Source of the DNA: JAABTL01 sp964465355
Lineage (GTDB): Bacteria > Deinococcota > Deinococci > Deinococcales > Trueperaceae
Length of the DNA: 64,000 nt
Assembly (NCBI GenBank): GCA_964465355.1
Contig: CAYXJZ010000002.1
Coordinates: 22,672-86,671 of the forward strand
Direction of reading: 5' to 3'
The notes below the pieces were generated by a model. It saw nothing but the letters and a program-made list of their open reading frames with translations, was not told the DNA's origin and made no database searches. Below, one piece after another: positions 43,126 to 51,752 of the stretch. A program made the position numbers and the translations under genes. How positions within the stretch are numbered: position 1 is the first letter of the stretch; every line of letters begins with the position of its first letter.

Positions 43126-43920
43126 GTGAGCTGGACCTGCCCGGCCTGCAACCACCAGAACAGCGCCAGCTTGGTGTGCGACGCCTGCGGCGTGGCGCGT
43201 CGCTGGCATGAGGACCCACCCCTCGACCTACCCGCCGCACCCGCCTGGACCGAGGTCGGCGCCTCCTACCTGGCCATCATGTGGGGCGGCCTGGCGGCCG
43301 CAGGGCTGCTGACCTTGACGCTGCCGCCGCTGCTGGCCTGGGTCGGCCTGGCGCCAGGATGGCTGCTGTTGGAGGTGGTCCTGGCCGGCGCGGCTGCCTG
43401 GAGTTCGCTGCAGGAAGCCTTCTTCCTCGCCCGCTTCAACGGCATGGGCCTTGAGGCGCCACGCCAGGTGCGCAGCGGCCAGGCCTTGGAGCTGGTGCTG
43501 ACGCTGGTCCCCTACCAACGGGTGGACGGACTGGATGTGCGCTTCGAGCTCTTCGACCGCTACTACGAGGAGGTGCAGCGACAGGGTCGCAAGCAGGTGG
43601 AGACCCGCCAGCGACTGCTGGAGCGCCTTGTCATGGCGCGCGACCACAGCCTGGCCGGCCGCCGCTCGCACCACATGCACGCCGTGTTCGACGCGCCCTT
43701 CCCCAGCACCGTCCACGAGCACCTCGGCGCCAAGATCATGGCCAGCCTGTTGGAGCCGCTCGGCTTCCTGGTGCCTGGCCTGCGGCACCACGCCCGCAAC
43801 CTGCGGGAGCATGGTGGTTTCTACGTGCGGGCGACGGTGCGCATCGGCCTCTTCCAGCGCCGTTTCGAGCAGCGGGTGGTGTCGGTGTACCTGGGTGCCG
43901 ACCGCGTGGTGGCAGGCTAG
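43126..43920 (+). CDS. Zinc-ribbon membrane protein of unknown function
   Basis: This is a 264-residue protein that begins with a RanBP2-type zinc finger, WTCPACNHQNSASLVCDAC, with four cysteines. One or two hydrophobic segments (about residues 48-95) follow, then a cytoplasmic domain with a charged helix (FDRYYEEVQRQGRKQVETRQRL). I do not recognise the rest. The start GTG 43126 follows a TATGCT -10 by 6 nt, so it is probably leaderless. It converges with the ATL gene, overlapping by 4 nt at the stops. Confidence 0.65.
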   Translation: MSWTCPACNHQNSASLVCDACGVARRWHEDPPLDLPAAPAWTEVGASYLAIMWGGLAAAGLLTLTLPPLLAWVGLAPGWLLLEVVLAGAAAWSSLQEAFFLARFNGMGLEAPRQVRSGQALELVLTLVPYQRVDGLDVRFELFDRYYEEVQRQGRKQVETRQRLLERLVMARDHSLAGRRSHHMHAVFDAPFPSTVHEHLGAKIMASLLEPLGFLVPGLRHHARNLREHGGFYVRATVRIGLFQRRFEQRVVSVYLGADRVVAG

Positions 43921-44285
43921 GCTTCGTCCTCCACGGTCGGCGGCGCGCTGCCGACGACCTCCCAAGCCCATTCCTCTCGCGGTGGGCTCCAACGGTGACG
44001 CCGCATGTCAACGCCGTCGGCGTCCGCGTCCACGCCTTCTGAGCGCAGCAGGGCCACCTGCAGCTCGCCGCTGCCCACCTTGTAGGTGGAGATGCCGCCT
44101 TCGGCGTTGACCACCCGGTGCCATGGCACGTCGTGCTCCTCGTCGCGCAGGCCGTAGAGCACGGCGCCCACCTGGCGTGCGGCCCGCGGCGCGCCAGCCC
44201 ACAGGGCCACCTGGCCGTAGCTGACGACCTTGCCGGTGGGCACGGCGCGCACCACTTGCAGGACGCGGTCGCGGAAGCTGCTCAT
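43917..44285 (-). CDS. Alkyltransferase-like (ATL) protein
   Basis: This is a 122-residue protein with the C-terminal fold of O6-alkylguanine-DNA alkyltransferase. The opening FRDRVLQVVRAVPTGKVVSYGQVALWAGAPRAARQVG carries the helix-turn-helix and arginine finger. The active-site Cys of PCHR is replaced by Trp in PWHR (54-57), which defines ATL proteins that flag O6-alkylguanine for nucleotide excision repair. Thermus and other relatives have the same type. The -10 TAGCCT (44292-44297, minus) ends 6 nt before the ATG. Confidence 0.9.
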   Translation of the reverse strand: MSSFRDRVLQVVRAVPTGKVVSYGQVALWAGAPRAARQVGAVLYGLRDEEHDVPWHRVVNAEGGISTYKVGSGELQVALLRSEGVDADADGVDMRRHRWSPPREEWAWEVVGSAPPTVEDEA

Positions 44286-44399
44286 GGGACAAGGCTAACG
44301 CCTGGCTGAGCAGACGATGCCGATCCTGTTGATGGGCCTTCTTGAGCCAAGTGACCAGAGTCGCTCGCGGTCGCATGACCCCGTGGTAGCACCAGTGCC

Positions 44400-45509
44400 G
44401 TGTCAGCCAGTGCCATCAAGGACCACAAGCCTGCCGTCCTGGCTCGGTTCCTCCTCCTGCTCTTGCTCCTTGCCCCCTTGGCCCACGCCCAAGGCTGGCT
44501 GCTCGGCGGCATCGACGACGTGCCCGAACCGCAACCGGAGAGCGTGGTCGCCTTGCTGCTGGTCGCCAACCAGGCGCGCGCCTCCGTCGGCCTGCCGCCA
44601 CTGACCCAGGACGAGGGACTTGCACGAGCGGCCAGGCAACACGCAGCCGAGCTGGCCCAACGCGGCCTGCTCGACCACGCCAGCCCCACCCCTGGCCGCG
44701 AGACGGTCGCCGCACGCCTGGCGCGCGCAGGCGTGCCCTACACCAGCCACGGCGAGAACCTGGCGATGGTGCCCGCCGGTCTCGACCTCGCCCCCACCAC
44801 CGTGAGTGGCTGGCTGTCCAGCCCGCCGCACCGCGCCAACCTGCTGGACCCCAGCTTCGACCGTGTCGGTTTCGGCACGGCGGTGGACGCGCGTGGCGGA
44901 CGTTACGTGGTGCAGGTGTTGGCCGCCGTCCCTTGGGCGCCTGGCAACTGGTCCGTTTGGCAAGGCGTGGAGGAGGTACGAGAGCTGTCGCTGGAAGTGG
45001 AGGCCATCTCCCCCATCTCGGCCCTGTTCGAGGTCGCGGGCGCGCATCATCCCCGCTCGCTCAGCACCGGAAGGCAAAGGCTCAGCCTGCCCGTCCCCTT
45101 GACTGGAGCCGTCGACCTGCGCATCGGCCTGCTCACCTCCCCGCCCTCCGGCTACACCGTCGACGAGCAAGGCCGCGTGGACGAACTGGGCAGGTGGCAG
45201 CCAGGCAGCGCGCCACGGCGCGGCGCACGGGTCGTCGCCAGCGCGTGGGGGCATCGCGTCACCATTGGTGCGCATCTGGACATCGAGATCGTCGGCCATG
45301 CACCGGGACTCGAGCTGTTGGTGGCGAACGAGCACCTGCCCGGCGCACGGGTGGCCGACGGCAGGATCAGCGCCTTCCTGCCCTGGCCGGCGAGTGGTCT
45401 CATCGAGCTGGCCTTGGCCGAGGGCAGCGCCGACGGCCGGCTGCTGCTGCGCCATGCCTTCCGGCTGCGACGCACCGCCGATGGGATCGTGTGGGAGGTC
45501 ACCCCGTGA
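44400..45509 (+). CDS. Exported CAP/SCP-domain protein
   Basis: This is a 369-residue protein with a signal peptide (about residues 15-30, ending LAHAQG). It is followed by a CAP domain: LLLVANQARASVGLPPLTQDEGLARAARQHAAELAQRG, then DHASPTPG with the His, and SGWLSSPPHRANLLDPSFDRVGFG. The remaining 180 residues form a beta-rich region with no family I recognise. CAP proteins bind lipids or act in stress and cell wall settings. The start is GTG 44400; the TGG-TAGCAC element lies 7 nt before it. Confidence 0.82.
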   Translation: MSASAIKDHKPAVLARFLLLLLLLAPLAHAQGWLLGGIDDVPEPQPESVVALLLVANQARASVGLPPLTQDEGLARAARQHAAELAQRGLLDHASPTPGRETVAARLARAGVPYTSHGENLAMVPAGLDLAPTTVSGWLSSPPHRANLLDPSFDRVGFGTAVDARGGRYVVQVLAAVPWAPGNWSVWQGVEEVRELSLEVEAISPISALFEVAGAHHPRSLSTGRQRLSLPVPLTGAVDLRIGLLTSPPSGYTVDEQGRVDELGRWQPGSAPRRGARVVASAWGHRVTIGAHLDIEIVGHAPGLELLVANEHLPGARVADGRISAFLPWPASGLIELALAEGSADGRLLLRHAFRLRRTADGIVWEVTP

Positions 45510-45558
45510 GGCAGGCTGTGGTTTCCTGGGCGGTGAGTTGTATAGTGTCTGCCGGCTT

Positions 45559-45635
<77 letters not shown>

Positions 45636-45667
45636 ACGAAATAGCCGTCCCATACGGCTATCGACCT

Positions 45668-45698
45668 AAGGCCCCCCCCCGCATCCGCGGGGGGCCTT
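45668..45698. terminator. GC-rich hairpin terminator between tRNA-Pro and the AKR gene
   Basis: AAGGCCCCCC pairs with GGGGGGCCTT across 11 nt. It lies 33 nt after the tRNA and 2 nt before the stop of the convergent reductase gene, so it may end both transcripts. Confidence 0.7.
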
Positions 45699-45700
45699 GC

Positions 45701-46714
45701 CTAGGCAGCCTCCAGCCTCGCCAACTGCCCATCGTCCAGACTGAGGTCGAGCGCAGCCGCGGCCTGCTGGTAGCGCTCCAAACGCGAGGTGCCGACGATG
45801 GGCACGTTCTTGGGTTCCTTCTGCGCCAGCAGCCATGCCATCACCACCTGGCTGGGTAGCACGCCGAGCTCAGCAGCCACGGCCTGCAACGCCGCCAGCC
45901 GCGCCTCGGCAGCGTCGCCTGCGTAGGGCTGGTAGCTCCACTGCGCCTCGCGCTGCTCCTTTGGCATGTCATAGAGCCCCTTGAGCACCGGCGAGTAGGC
46001 CATCAGCATGAGGTCGGGGTGCGCGCGCAGGTAGTCGAGCTGCTCGTCGTCGACGATGGAACCGTGCGAGAGCCCGGCACGCCGCTGCAGGTAGGAGCGC
46101 TCCTGCTGCAGCACCACGGGGGTCGGCCAGCCGTTCTGCAGACAGAGCTGGCGGATGCGCTCCAGCCGCCACGTGCGCACGTTCGACCAGCCGAAGTAGC
46201 GCACCTTCCCTTCCGCCACGAAGGAGGCAAGTGCCTCGAGGGTCTCCTCAAGCGGCGTGCTGCGGTCGTCGACATGCACGAAGTAGAGGTCGATGCGGTC
46301 GGTGCCCAGCCTGCGCAGGCTGCCCTCCAAGGACTTGCGCAAGGTGGCTGCACCGGCGCCGACGTAGCTGTCTCGCGCCAGGTCGTAGTGCGGCTCAGCG
46401 GCGCCCGTCGGCCACACCCGCTCAGGGTCGCTGAGCCTGGCCGAGCCCTTGGTGGCGAGGAACACCTTGTCGCGCAGGCCCGTCTTGCGGAACCAGCGGC
46501 CAAGCAGCTCCTCGCTCTGGCCGCCGTTGGTCCCCTGCTGCCACCACCATGCGTAGCAGTCGGCGGTGTCGAGGAAGTTGCCGCCGTCCTCCTGCACGTA
46601 ACGGTCGAGCAAGGCGAAGGAGCTCTGTTCGTCGGCCAGCGTGCCCATCGGCATGCAACCAAGCGAGATGCGGCTGACCTGCTCGCCCGTCGTGCCCAGT
46701 TCGGTCGTCTTCAT
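45701..46714 (-). CDS. Aldo/keto reductase
   Basis: This is a 337-residue NADPH-dependent TIM-barrel reductase. It shows ISLGCMPMGTL, the catalytic Asp and Tyr in FLDTADCYAWWW, the Lys in FLATKGS, the His in LYFVHVDD and the cofactor region VPIVGTSRLERYQQA. Its start overlaps the upstream MerR gene by 4 nt, so regulator and enzyme form one operon that is presumably induced by a carbonyl or redox-active compound. Confidence 0.9.
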   Translation of the reverse strand: MKTTELGTTGEQVSRISLGCMPMGTLADEQSSFALLDRYVQEDGGNFLDTADCYAWWWQQGTNGGQSEELLGRWFRKTGLRDKVFLATKGSARLSDPERVWPTGAAEPHYDLARDSYVGAGAATLRKSLEGSLRRLGTDRIDLYFVHVDDRSTPLEETLEALASFVAEGKVRYFGWSNVRTWRLERIRQLCLQNGWPTPVVLQQERSYLQRRAGLSHGSIVDDEQLDYLRAHPDLMLMAYSPVLKGLYDMPKEQREAQWSYQPYAGDAAEARLAALQAVAAELGVLPSQVVMAWLLAQKEPKNVPIVGTSRLERYQQAAAALDLSLDDGQLARLEAA

Positions 46715-47118
46715 ACGAGTTCTCCCGTCTTGGTGCGGCTCAGGATGTCGCTGTAGATGTCGATCTTGTTGTCGATGGCCGCCAGGTGGCGCTGCAGAAG
46801 CTGCAGCCGCTCGCCGAGCTCACCGCGATGCGCACGCAGCAGCTCGACACGCTCCGCGATGGTGGCGTCGCCCTCGCGCGTCAGCTCGGTGAAGCGCAGC
46901 ATGCCGCGGATGGGCATGCCCGTCTGACGCAGCAACGTCAGGAAGGTGACGAAGCCGAGGTCGGCGTCGTCGTAGCGGCGGTGGCCGCTGGCGTCGCGCT
47001 GCACAGGCGCGAGCAGGCCGATGCGCTCGTAGTAGCGCAGCGTGTGGCGGCTGAGGCCGGTGATCTCGGCGGCCTCCTCGATGCTGTAGCCCGCGGCTGG
47101 CAGATCGGTGTAGGTCAT
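46711..47118 (-). CDS. MerR-family transcriptional regulator
   Basis: This is a 135-residue regulator with the MerR helix-turn-helix and wing, YSIEEAAEITGLSRHTLRYYERIGLLAPVQRDASGHRRYDDAD. A dimerisation coiled coil follows (ERVELLRAHRGELGERLQLLQRHLAAIDNKI). No metal-binding cysteines are present, so it senses an organic or redox signal. I start at ATG 47118, 7 nt after the -10; an upstream start would overlap the promoter. It autoregulates through the 18-bp palindrome and is cotranscribed with the aldo/keto reductase. Confidence 0.9.
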   Translation of the reverse strand: MTYTDLPAAGYSIEEAAEITGLSRHTLRYYERIGLLAPVQRDASGHRRYDDADLGFVTFLTLLRQTGMPIRGMLRFTELTREGDATIAERVELLRAHRGELGERLQLLQRHLAAIDNKIDIYSDILSRTKTGELV

Positions 47119-47125
47119 GCAGCCG

Positions 47126-47156
47126 AGCCTATGGCTTAGAGCGCGCTCTAAGTCAA
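47126..47156 (-). promoter_or_regulatory. MerR-type promoter and operator
   Basis: On the minus strand TTGACT (47151-47156), a 19-bp spacer and TAGGCT (47126-47131) form the overlong-spacer promoter typical of MerR-regulated genes. The spacer holds the perfect 18-bp palindrome 47135-47152 (CTTAGAGCG and its complement). The -10 ends 7 nt before the ATG of the regulator. Confidence 0.85.
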
Positions 47157-47199
47157 GGCCAGGTCCTGGGCGACCGTGGATCATCCGCCCGAACGCGTC

Positions 47200-47233
47200 C
47201 TTAAGTGCCGCTTAAGAGCCGCGCACCTAGGCT
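47200..47233 (+). promoter_or_regulatory. Tandem 11-bp direct repeat and -10 of the lipoprotein gene
   Basis: CTTAAGTGCCG (47200-47210) and CTTAAGAGCCG (47211-47221) form a tandem repeat with one mismatch. TAGGCT (47228-47233) is a -10 placed 6 bp after it, with no -35 consensus. The layout resembles an OmpR/PhoB-type activator box replacing the -35. Confidence 0.5.
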
Positions 47234-47296
47234 CCGACCAACCGCCGATCGGGGCCAAGACCCTTCGACCCGCCGACGGACGGAAGGAGTGCCCCG

Positions 47297-49636
47297 ATGT
47301 CCCGAACCACGCTTCCCCGTCTCTTGCCGATGGCGGCCTGGCTGCTCAGCCTGGCCGTCCTCACCGCCTGTGGTGGCCAGCCAACGCCCGAGCCGGAGCC
47401 GACCGGACTGCGCGAGATGGAGGGCAAGGTCGTCCTGCCGGATGGCCTGAGCCTCGATCTGAGCAGCTTCCAGATCATCACCGCCCACGGCAGCTACCCG
47501 GTGGCCACCGATGGAAGCTTCAAGGCGGAGCTGCTGGGGATGGCCACCACCGAGGTGGGCCTGCAGGGGGTCGACGGTGGCCTGCTCCTCTTGGGCCTGA
47601 GCGCCGAGCAAGGCATCGAGGTCTCCGCCTTGGCCACCGCCCGGGTGTTGCTTCACCATCTGCTAGGCGGCTTCGCCCTGCCTGCCGAGCGGCAGCAATC
47701 GCTGTGGCCGCTGATCCTGGACCTGCCCCAGGCAACCGACTTGGAGCAGGAGGTCTTGCGGCTGCTGCTGGACGGCCAGTCGCCCTTGACGCTGGAGGAT
47801 CCTGGTCTGCTGGCCGCCATGGGGCTGGCATGGGATGCGTTGCTGGCAGATGCCAGCCAGACAGGGATGGCCGCCTTCAACGTCGCCACCTACGAGCCGG
47901 CCGGCCCGTTCCCGCAGGCCTTGGCCACGCCAAGCAACGCGAGCAACATCGTCCTGCAACCAGGAAGCGGCGTCCTCCAGGCTGGCTCCGCGATGCTCCA
48001 CAACCCGTCGGGTTCAGGCGTCGTCGCGCAGAACCACATCCGCCGGCCAGGCGCGCTGCTGGCCTACCAGGTGGCCTTCGAAGACAGCCTTGGCGAACGC
48101 CATGAGCTCGAGCCGCCCGTGCTCGCCCAACGCGTCGACGTGCCCTCCACCGACAAGCTGGAGCTCTTCGGCGCCATCGTCGACGTGCTGACCGGCGCAG
48201 CGCCATGGACGCCGGTGCTCAGCCCCGGCATGCCCCTGCCGCTCCACGAAGGCCAGCACCGCACCCACTACGAGCTGGTGCTGCTCGGCCCCTCCTTGGA
48301 CGTGGTCACCAGGCCGCCGCTCTACGACGACCCGCGCTTCAGCGGAGCCCGGTCGGCGTGGAACGAGATCATCGGCGAGAAGGCCGTCGAGCTCTTCTTG
48401 AACGACCTGGCCCTGCCGCTGCTCGAGTCCTTCGTCTTCGGCCGCACCGGCGTGTTCGAGGTCGGCAAGCTGCGTCAGTTGCGCGAGAACTTCAAGATCC
48501 TCAACGACAAGCACCTCGCCAACCTTGGCGTGTTCCTGCGGCAAGGGGGCAGCTACGCCGAGGCGCTGAAGTTCGTGCTCGACGAACTGGCCCACAACGG
48601 CCGCTTCCGCCTCGACTTCATGGACGTGGTGAAGGAGGCCCTGTCGGAGAGCGAACGGAACAAGATGGACTTCGACGCAGCTGAAGCGCGCTTGCGTGGT
48701 CGCGCCAGCGCCGCAGCCATCGCAGCGGCCGTGCAGCTGGCGCTGAGCGCAGGCGACGTCGGCGCCATCCTCAAGGACCTGAACGACGCCCTGCCGGCGG
48801 TGTCATGGCAGGCGGTGGCCTCGCCAACGCTCTTCTACCTCAGCCCGGAGGCGGCCTACTTCACCAAGCAGCAACCATCGGTGGAACTGACCGTCGGCAC
48901 CCGCGGGCCCGTCGGCGGCACCTACCTCTACCGCTGGTCGACCACTGGCCGCAACGGCCGCCTGAGCGACGGACCCACCACCGGCCTGAGCATCGACAGC
49001 CCCTACCCCAACGTCTGGTACATCCACGGCAGCCCGCACACCATCACCGACGAGCAGACAGACGGCGTCAGCGTGGAGGTGTACGAGGTCGAGAGCGTGG
49101 GGGCCGGCATCCCGCCTGGCGCCGAGCCCATCGCCCGCATGGCAGCAGAACTGCAGGGCTTCGACCGCGAGATCGACAGCCGCTTGGAGATCATGTACGG
49201 TGTCACCGCGTCGGGCTACTTCAGGGACGGCATCACGGCACCATGCGCCACCATGTACATCAGGTTCCCCAAGGCGTCGGGCGCCATGCGCTACGACCTG
49301 CGCTTCGAGGGCTGGGGCGGCTACCAGCATCCGGAGAACTGGAACACGGATCTGTCGCACAACCAGGTCTTCACCTACGAGGTCGATCCGGCCAACCCCC
49401 ACGGCTACGTCCTGCCATGGACGGCCGTGTGCAACTGGTTCGGACCCAACGGCGGTGACATCTGGCCGTACAACTTCCACACCTTCGACGCAGGTGGCCA
49501 CTACCTGGTGGGGATCTTCACCGCCATGGGTCCCTTGCCAGGCGACGAAGGACGCCTGCCCGGCGTCGAGCACTACGTCCGGCTCTGGTACGACTGGGCC
49601 GCGCAGGGGACGGTGACCGTGACGGTCATCCGCTGA
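47297..49636 (+). CDS. Large lipoprotein of unknown function
   Basis: This is a 779-residue protein with a signal peptide and a lipobox, LAVLTACGG, so it is lipid-anchored at Cys25. The region after it is proline/glutamate-rich (QPTPEPEPTG), followed by a domain resembling carboxypeptidase-regulatory repeats (KVVLPDGLSLDLSSFQIITAHGSYPVATDGSFKAEL). The central 300 residues are helical and the last 250 are beta-rich (PSVELTVGTRGPVGGTYLYRWSTTG resembles a PKD/Ig-like strand pair). I recognise no catalytic motif. Its promoter suggests a two-component activator. Confidence 0.65.
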   Translation: MSRTTLPRLLPMAAWLLSLAVLTACGGQPTPEPEPTGLREMEGKVVLPDGLSLDLSSFQIITAHGSYPVATDGSFKAELLGMATTEVGLQGVDGGLLLLGLSAEQGIEVSALATARVLLHHLLGGFALPAERQQSLWPLILDLPQATDLEQEVLRLLLDGQSPLTLEDPGLLAAMGLAWDALLADASQTGMAAFNVATYEPAGPFPQALATPSNASNIVLQPGSGVLQAGSAMLHNPSGSGVVAQNHIRRPGALLAYQVAFEDSLGERHELEPPVLAQRVDVPSTDKLELFGAIVDVLTGAAPWTPVLSPGMPLPLHEGQHRTHYELVLLGPSLDVVTRPPLYDDPRFSGARSAWNEIIGEKAVELFLNDLALPLLESFVFGRTGVFEVGKLRQLRENFKILNDKHLANLGVFLRQGGSYAEALKFVLDELAHNGRFRLDFMDVVKEALSESERNKMDFDAAEARLRGRASAAAIAAAVQLALSAGDVGAILKDLNDALPAVSWQAVASPTLFYLSPEAAYFTKQQPSVELTVGTRGPVGGTYLYRWSTTGRNGRLSDGPTTGLSIDSPYPNVWYIHGSPHTITDEQTDGVSVEVYEVESVGAGIPPGAEPIARMAAELQGFDREIDSRLEIMYGVTASGYFRDGITAPCATMYIRFPKASGAMRYDLRFEGWGGYQHPENWNTDLSHNQVFTYEVDPANPHGYVLPWTAVCNWFGPNGGDIWPYNFHTFDAGGHYLVGIFTAMGPLPGDEGRLPGVEHYVRLWYDWAAQGTVTVTVIR

Positions 49637-49672
49637 GCAGGATCAGGCGCCGCTTTGACCCACGTCGGGTGC

Positions 49673-49678
49673 TATCAT
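49673..49678 (+). promoter_or_regulatory. tRNA-Gly promoter, extended -10
   Basis: TGC-TATCAT (TATCAT at 49673-49678) is an extended -10 located 33 nt before the tRNA. TTGACC at 49655-49660 is only 12 bp upstream, too close to be a normal -35. Confidence 0.45.
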
Positions 49679-49710
49679 CCTTCCGCGCCGCCAGGCTAGC
49701 CTTGCGGTAC

Positions 49711-49786
49711 GCGGGAGTAGCTCAGCTGGTAGAGCGACAGCCTTCCAAGCTGTATGTCGCCGGTTCGAATCCGGTCTCCCGCTCCA
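49711..49786 (+). tRNA. tRNA-Gly (anticodon UCC)
   Basis: This is a 76-nt cloverleaf with acceptor GCGGGAG/CTCCCGC, anticodon loop CTTCCAA (anticodon TCC), T arm CCGG-TTCGAAT-CCGG, discriminator T as usual for tRNA-Gly, and encoded CCA. Confidence 0.95.
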
Positions 49787-49793
49787 AGCGCGG

Positions 49794-49822
49794 GCGCTGA
49801 CGCCTTCTTTGGGCGTCAGCGC
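49794..49822 (+). other. Hairpin between tRNA-Gly and tRNA-Arg
   Basis: GCGCTGACGCC (49794-49804) pairs with GGCGTCAGCGC (49812-49822) across TTCTTTG. It lies between two tRNA genes with no promoter-like element after it, so it may guide processing of a joint transcript rather than terminate it. Confidence 0.5.
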
Positions 49823-49828
49823 ACCCTT

Positions 49829-49904
49829 GCACCCTTAGCTCAGTGGATAGAGCAGCTGCCTTCTAAGCAGTCGGTCCCAGGTTCGAATCCTGGAGGGTGC
49901 ACCA
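49829..49904 (+). tRNA. tRNA-Arg (anticodon UCU)
   Basis: This is a 76-nt cloverleaf with acceptor GCACCCT/AGGGTGC, anticodon loop CTTCTAA (anticodon TCT), T arm CCAGG-TTCGAAT-CCTGG and encoded CCA. Confidence 0.95.
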
Positions 49905-49919
49905 TGCCCCGATGGCGCC

Positions 49920-51662
49920 ATGTCATGCTGCCCCTGCCGTATGCCACCGATCAAGCCGAACCCACCAGCACCCGAACCCACTGATCCAGACCTTCACGAA
50001 GTGGCACGAACCCTGCTCCACCAGGCGACCCTAGCTGAGAAGGACGACGCAGCGGTCTACCTTCGCCTGAGCACCCAGGCCTCGGCGGCCGCAGCCAACG
50101 TCGCCTCCGACCACCCTTACCTGCACCTGCGCACCCTGGTCGAGCTTGGCAACGCCCAGAGGATCTGTGGGGAGCTGGGGGATGCGCTTGGCACCTTCGA
50201 GCAGGCCATCCGGCTGTGCCAGGACCTGGTCGACGAGCGTGTAGACGCCCTGCTCGGCCTCGCCTACCACCGCACCGGCATCGTCTACGACATCATGGGG
50301 AACCCTGCAGCTGCGGTCGAGCGGCTGCGCATGGCGCTGGTCCATTACCACCAGTCCGAGAACGATGAGGGACGCAGCCGGGTGGAGAACAGCCTCGGCG
50401 TCGTCTATTCGCGCAGCGCGGACTACGAGCAGGCGCTTGGCTTCTTCGAGAGCAGCCTGCGCAACGCCGAGGCCATGGCTGACCGCGCACGGATGAGCAG
50501 CTCGCTGTCGAACATCAGCATCACCACCCGCCTGCTCGGTCGCATCGAGGAGTCGGTGGAGGCCGCGGAGCGCAGCCTCGGCTGGGCGGATCACCTGGAC
50601 AGCCAGGCCTCCTGCACCACGAACCTGGCCCTCTCCCTGGCCATGGCCAACCGTATGAGCGAGGCGGAGGCAGCCTTCGAGCGAGGCCTGGCCATGCACG
50701 AGGCCCTCGGCGACCCCTCCTGCCTCGCCGAGCACCTGCAGTGCCACGCCGATTTCCTCTTCCAGACCGAACGGCCGCGGCAGGCGCTGCCCATGCTGGA
50801 ACGCTCGCTGGAGCTGGCCGAGGGCATCGAAGCCCTGCATCAGGTCCAAGGCGCCCATGAGAGGCTCTACCTGTACTGGAAGGAGCAAGGCGACCACCAG
50901 GCCGCCCTCATCCATCACGAGGCCTTCCACCAGACCTCCAAGCGCCTCGACATGGACGCCGCCGCTCGCGAGCTGAGGCACCAGAAGTGGCAGCAGCAGG
51001 TGGAGCGGGCGAAGCTGGAGGCAGCGGCAGAGCGCAAGGTGCGCGAGCGGCTGGCCATCTCCTACGCCGAGCTGGCCGAGATCCACCGCGGCCTCTCCGC
51101 CCAGACGGTCGAGCTGCAGCGGCAGAGCCGCCACGACGGCCTCACAGGCCTGGCGAACCGCCAGCACTTCGACGAGCGGGTCGCCCTCGAGGTGGACCTG
51201 GCCGCCGTGCAGGCGGCGCCGGCTGCCGGGTCGGAGGACGAGTTGGGACTGGTGCTGCTCGACCTCGACAGCTTCAAGTCCATCAACGATCGCTTCGGCC
51301 ACCCGGTGGGCGACCAGGTGTTGAAGCAGGTCGCCGGCCTGCTGCAGGACAGCGTCAGGGGCAGTGACCTCTGCGGCCGCCTTGGCGGCGAGGAGTTCGG
51401 CGTGCTGCTCACCCGCACCGGCGCAGCGGGTGTGGCAGGCGTGGCCAACAAGGTGAGGCGGCTGATCGCCGAGCACGGCTGGGAGCGGTTGGCGCCGGGG
51501 CTCAAGGTGACCACCAGCGTGGGTGGGGCCTTGTTGAGCGAGTCAGATGGGAGCACCCAGTCGCTGTTCAGCTTGGCCGACGCCCGCCTGTACCAGGCCA
51601 AGCACGGAGGCCGCGACCGCGTCGTCACCCGTGCCGAGGAATCGGTGAAGCAGCCAGGCTGA
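49920..51662 (+). CDS. TPR-repeat diguanylate cyclase (GGDEF)
   Basis: This is a 580-residue cytoplasmic protein. Tetratricopeptide repeats fill about residues 30-370 (YLHLRTLVELGNAQRICGEL, then GLAYHRTGIVYDIMGNPAAA and others), followed by a coiled-coil linker. The C-terminal GGDEF domain has the active-site loop GRLGGEEFGVLL and DLDSFKSINDRFGHPVGDQ. It should make cyclic-di-GMP from GTP in response to a ligand bound by the TPR region. There is no EAL domain. The start is uncertain: ATG 49920 or 49941, neither with a Shine-Dalgarno sequence. It starts 15 nt after tRNA-Arg and may share its transcript. Confidence 0.88.
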   Translation: MSCCPCRMPPIKPNPPAPEPTDPDLHEVARTLLHQATLAEKDDAAVYLRLSTQASAAAANVASDHPYLHLRTLVELGNAQRICGELGDALGTFEQAIRLCQDLVDERVDALLGLAYHRTGIVYDIMGNPAAAVERLRMALVHYHQSENDEGRSRVENSLGVVYSRSADYEQALGFFESSLRNAEAMADRARMSSSLSNISITTRLLGRIEESVEAAERSLGWADHLDSQASCTTNLALSLAMANRMSEAEAAFERGLAMHEALGDPSCLAEHLQCHADFLFQTERPRQALPMLERSLELAEGIEALHQVQGAHERLYLYWKEQGDHQAALIHHEAFHQTSKRLDMDAAARELRHQKWQQQVERAKLEAAAERKVRERLAISYAELAEIHRGLSAQTVELQRQSRHDGLTGLANRQHFDERVALEVDLAAVQAAPAAGSEDELGLVLLDLDSFKSINDRFGHPVGDQVLKQVAGLLQDSVRGSDLCGRLGGEEFGVLLTRTGAAGVAGVANKVRRLIAEHGWERLAPGLKVTTSVGGALLSESDGSTQSLFSLADARLYQAKHGGRDRVVTRAEESVKQPG

Positions 51663-51674
51663 AGCCCGAGGCAC

Positions 51675-51703
51675 TCGACAGCCCCAAGTCGCTGTGGTAG
51701 CCT
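51675..51703 (+). promoter_or_regulatory. tRNA-His/tRNA-Leu promoter
   Basis: TCGACA (51675-51680), a 17-bp spacer and TGG-TAGCCT (TAGCCT at 51698-51703) form a promoter just after the diguanylate cyclase gene. The -10 is identical to that of tRNA-Arg(CCU). Confidence 0.6.
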
Positions 51704-51752
51704 CCCGCGGTCGTCGTCAGCAGCAGTCTGATAGACTTGGCGACGCGAGCGT

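Noticed and set aside
45668..45698. C-run as a sequencing artefact
   Set aside because: It pairs with a G-run into a plausible terminator after tRNA-Pro, so I treat it as real; the exact run length may still be uncertain.
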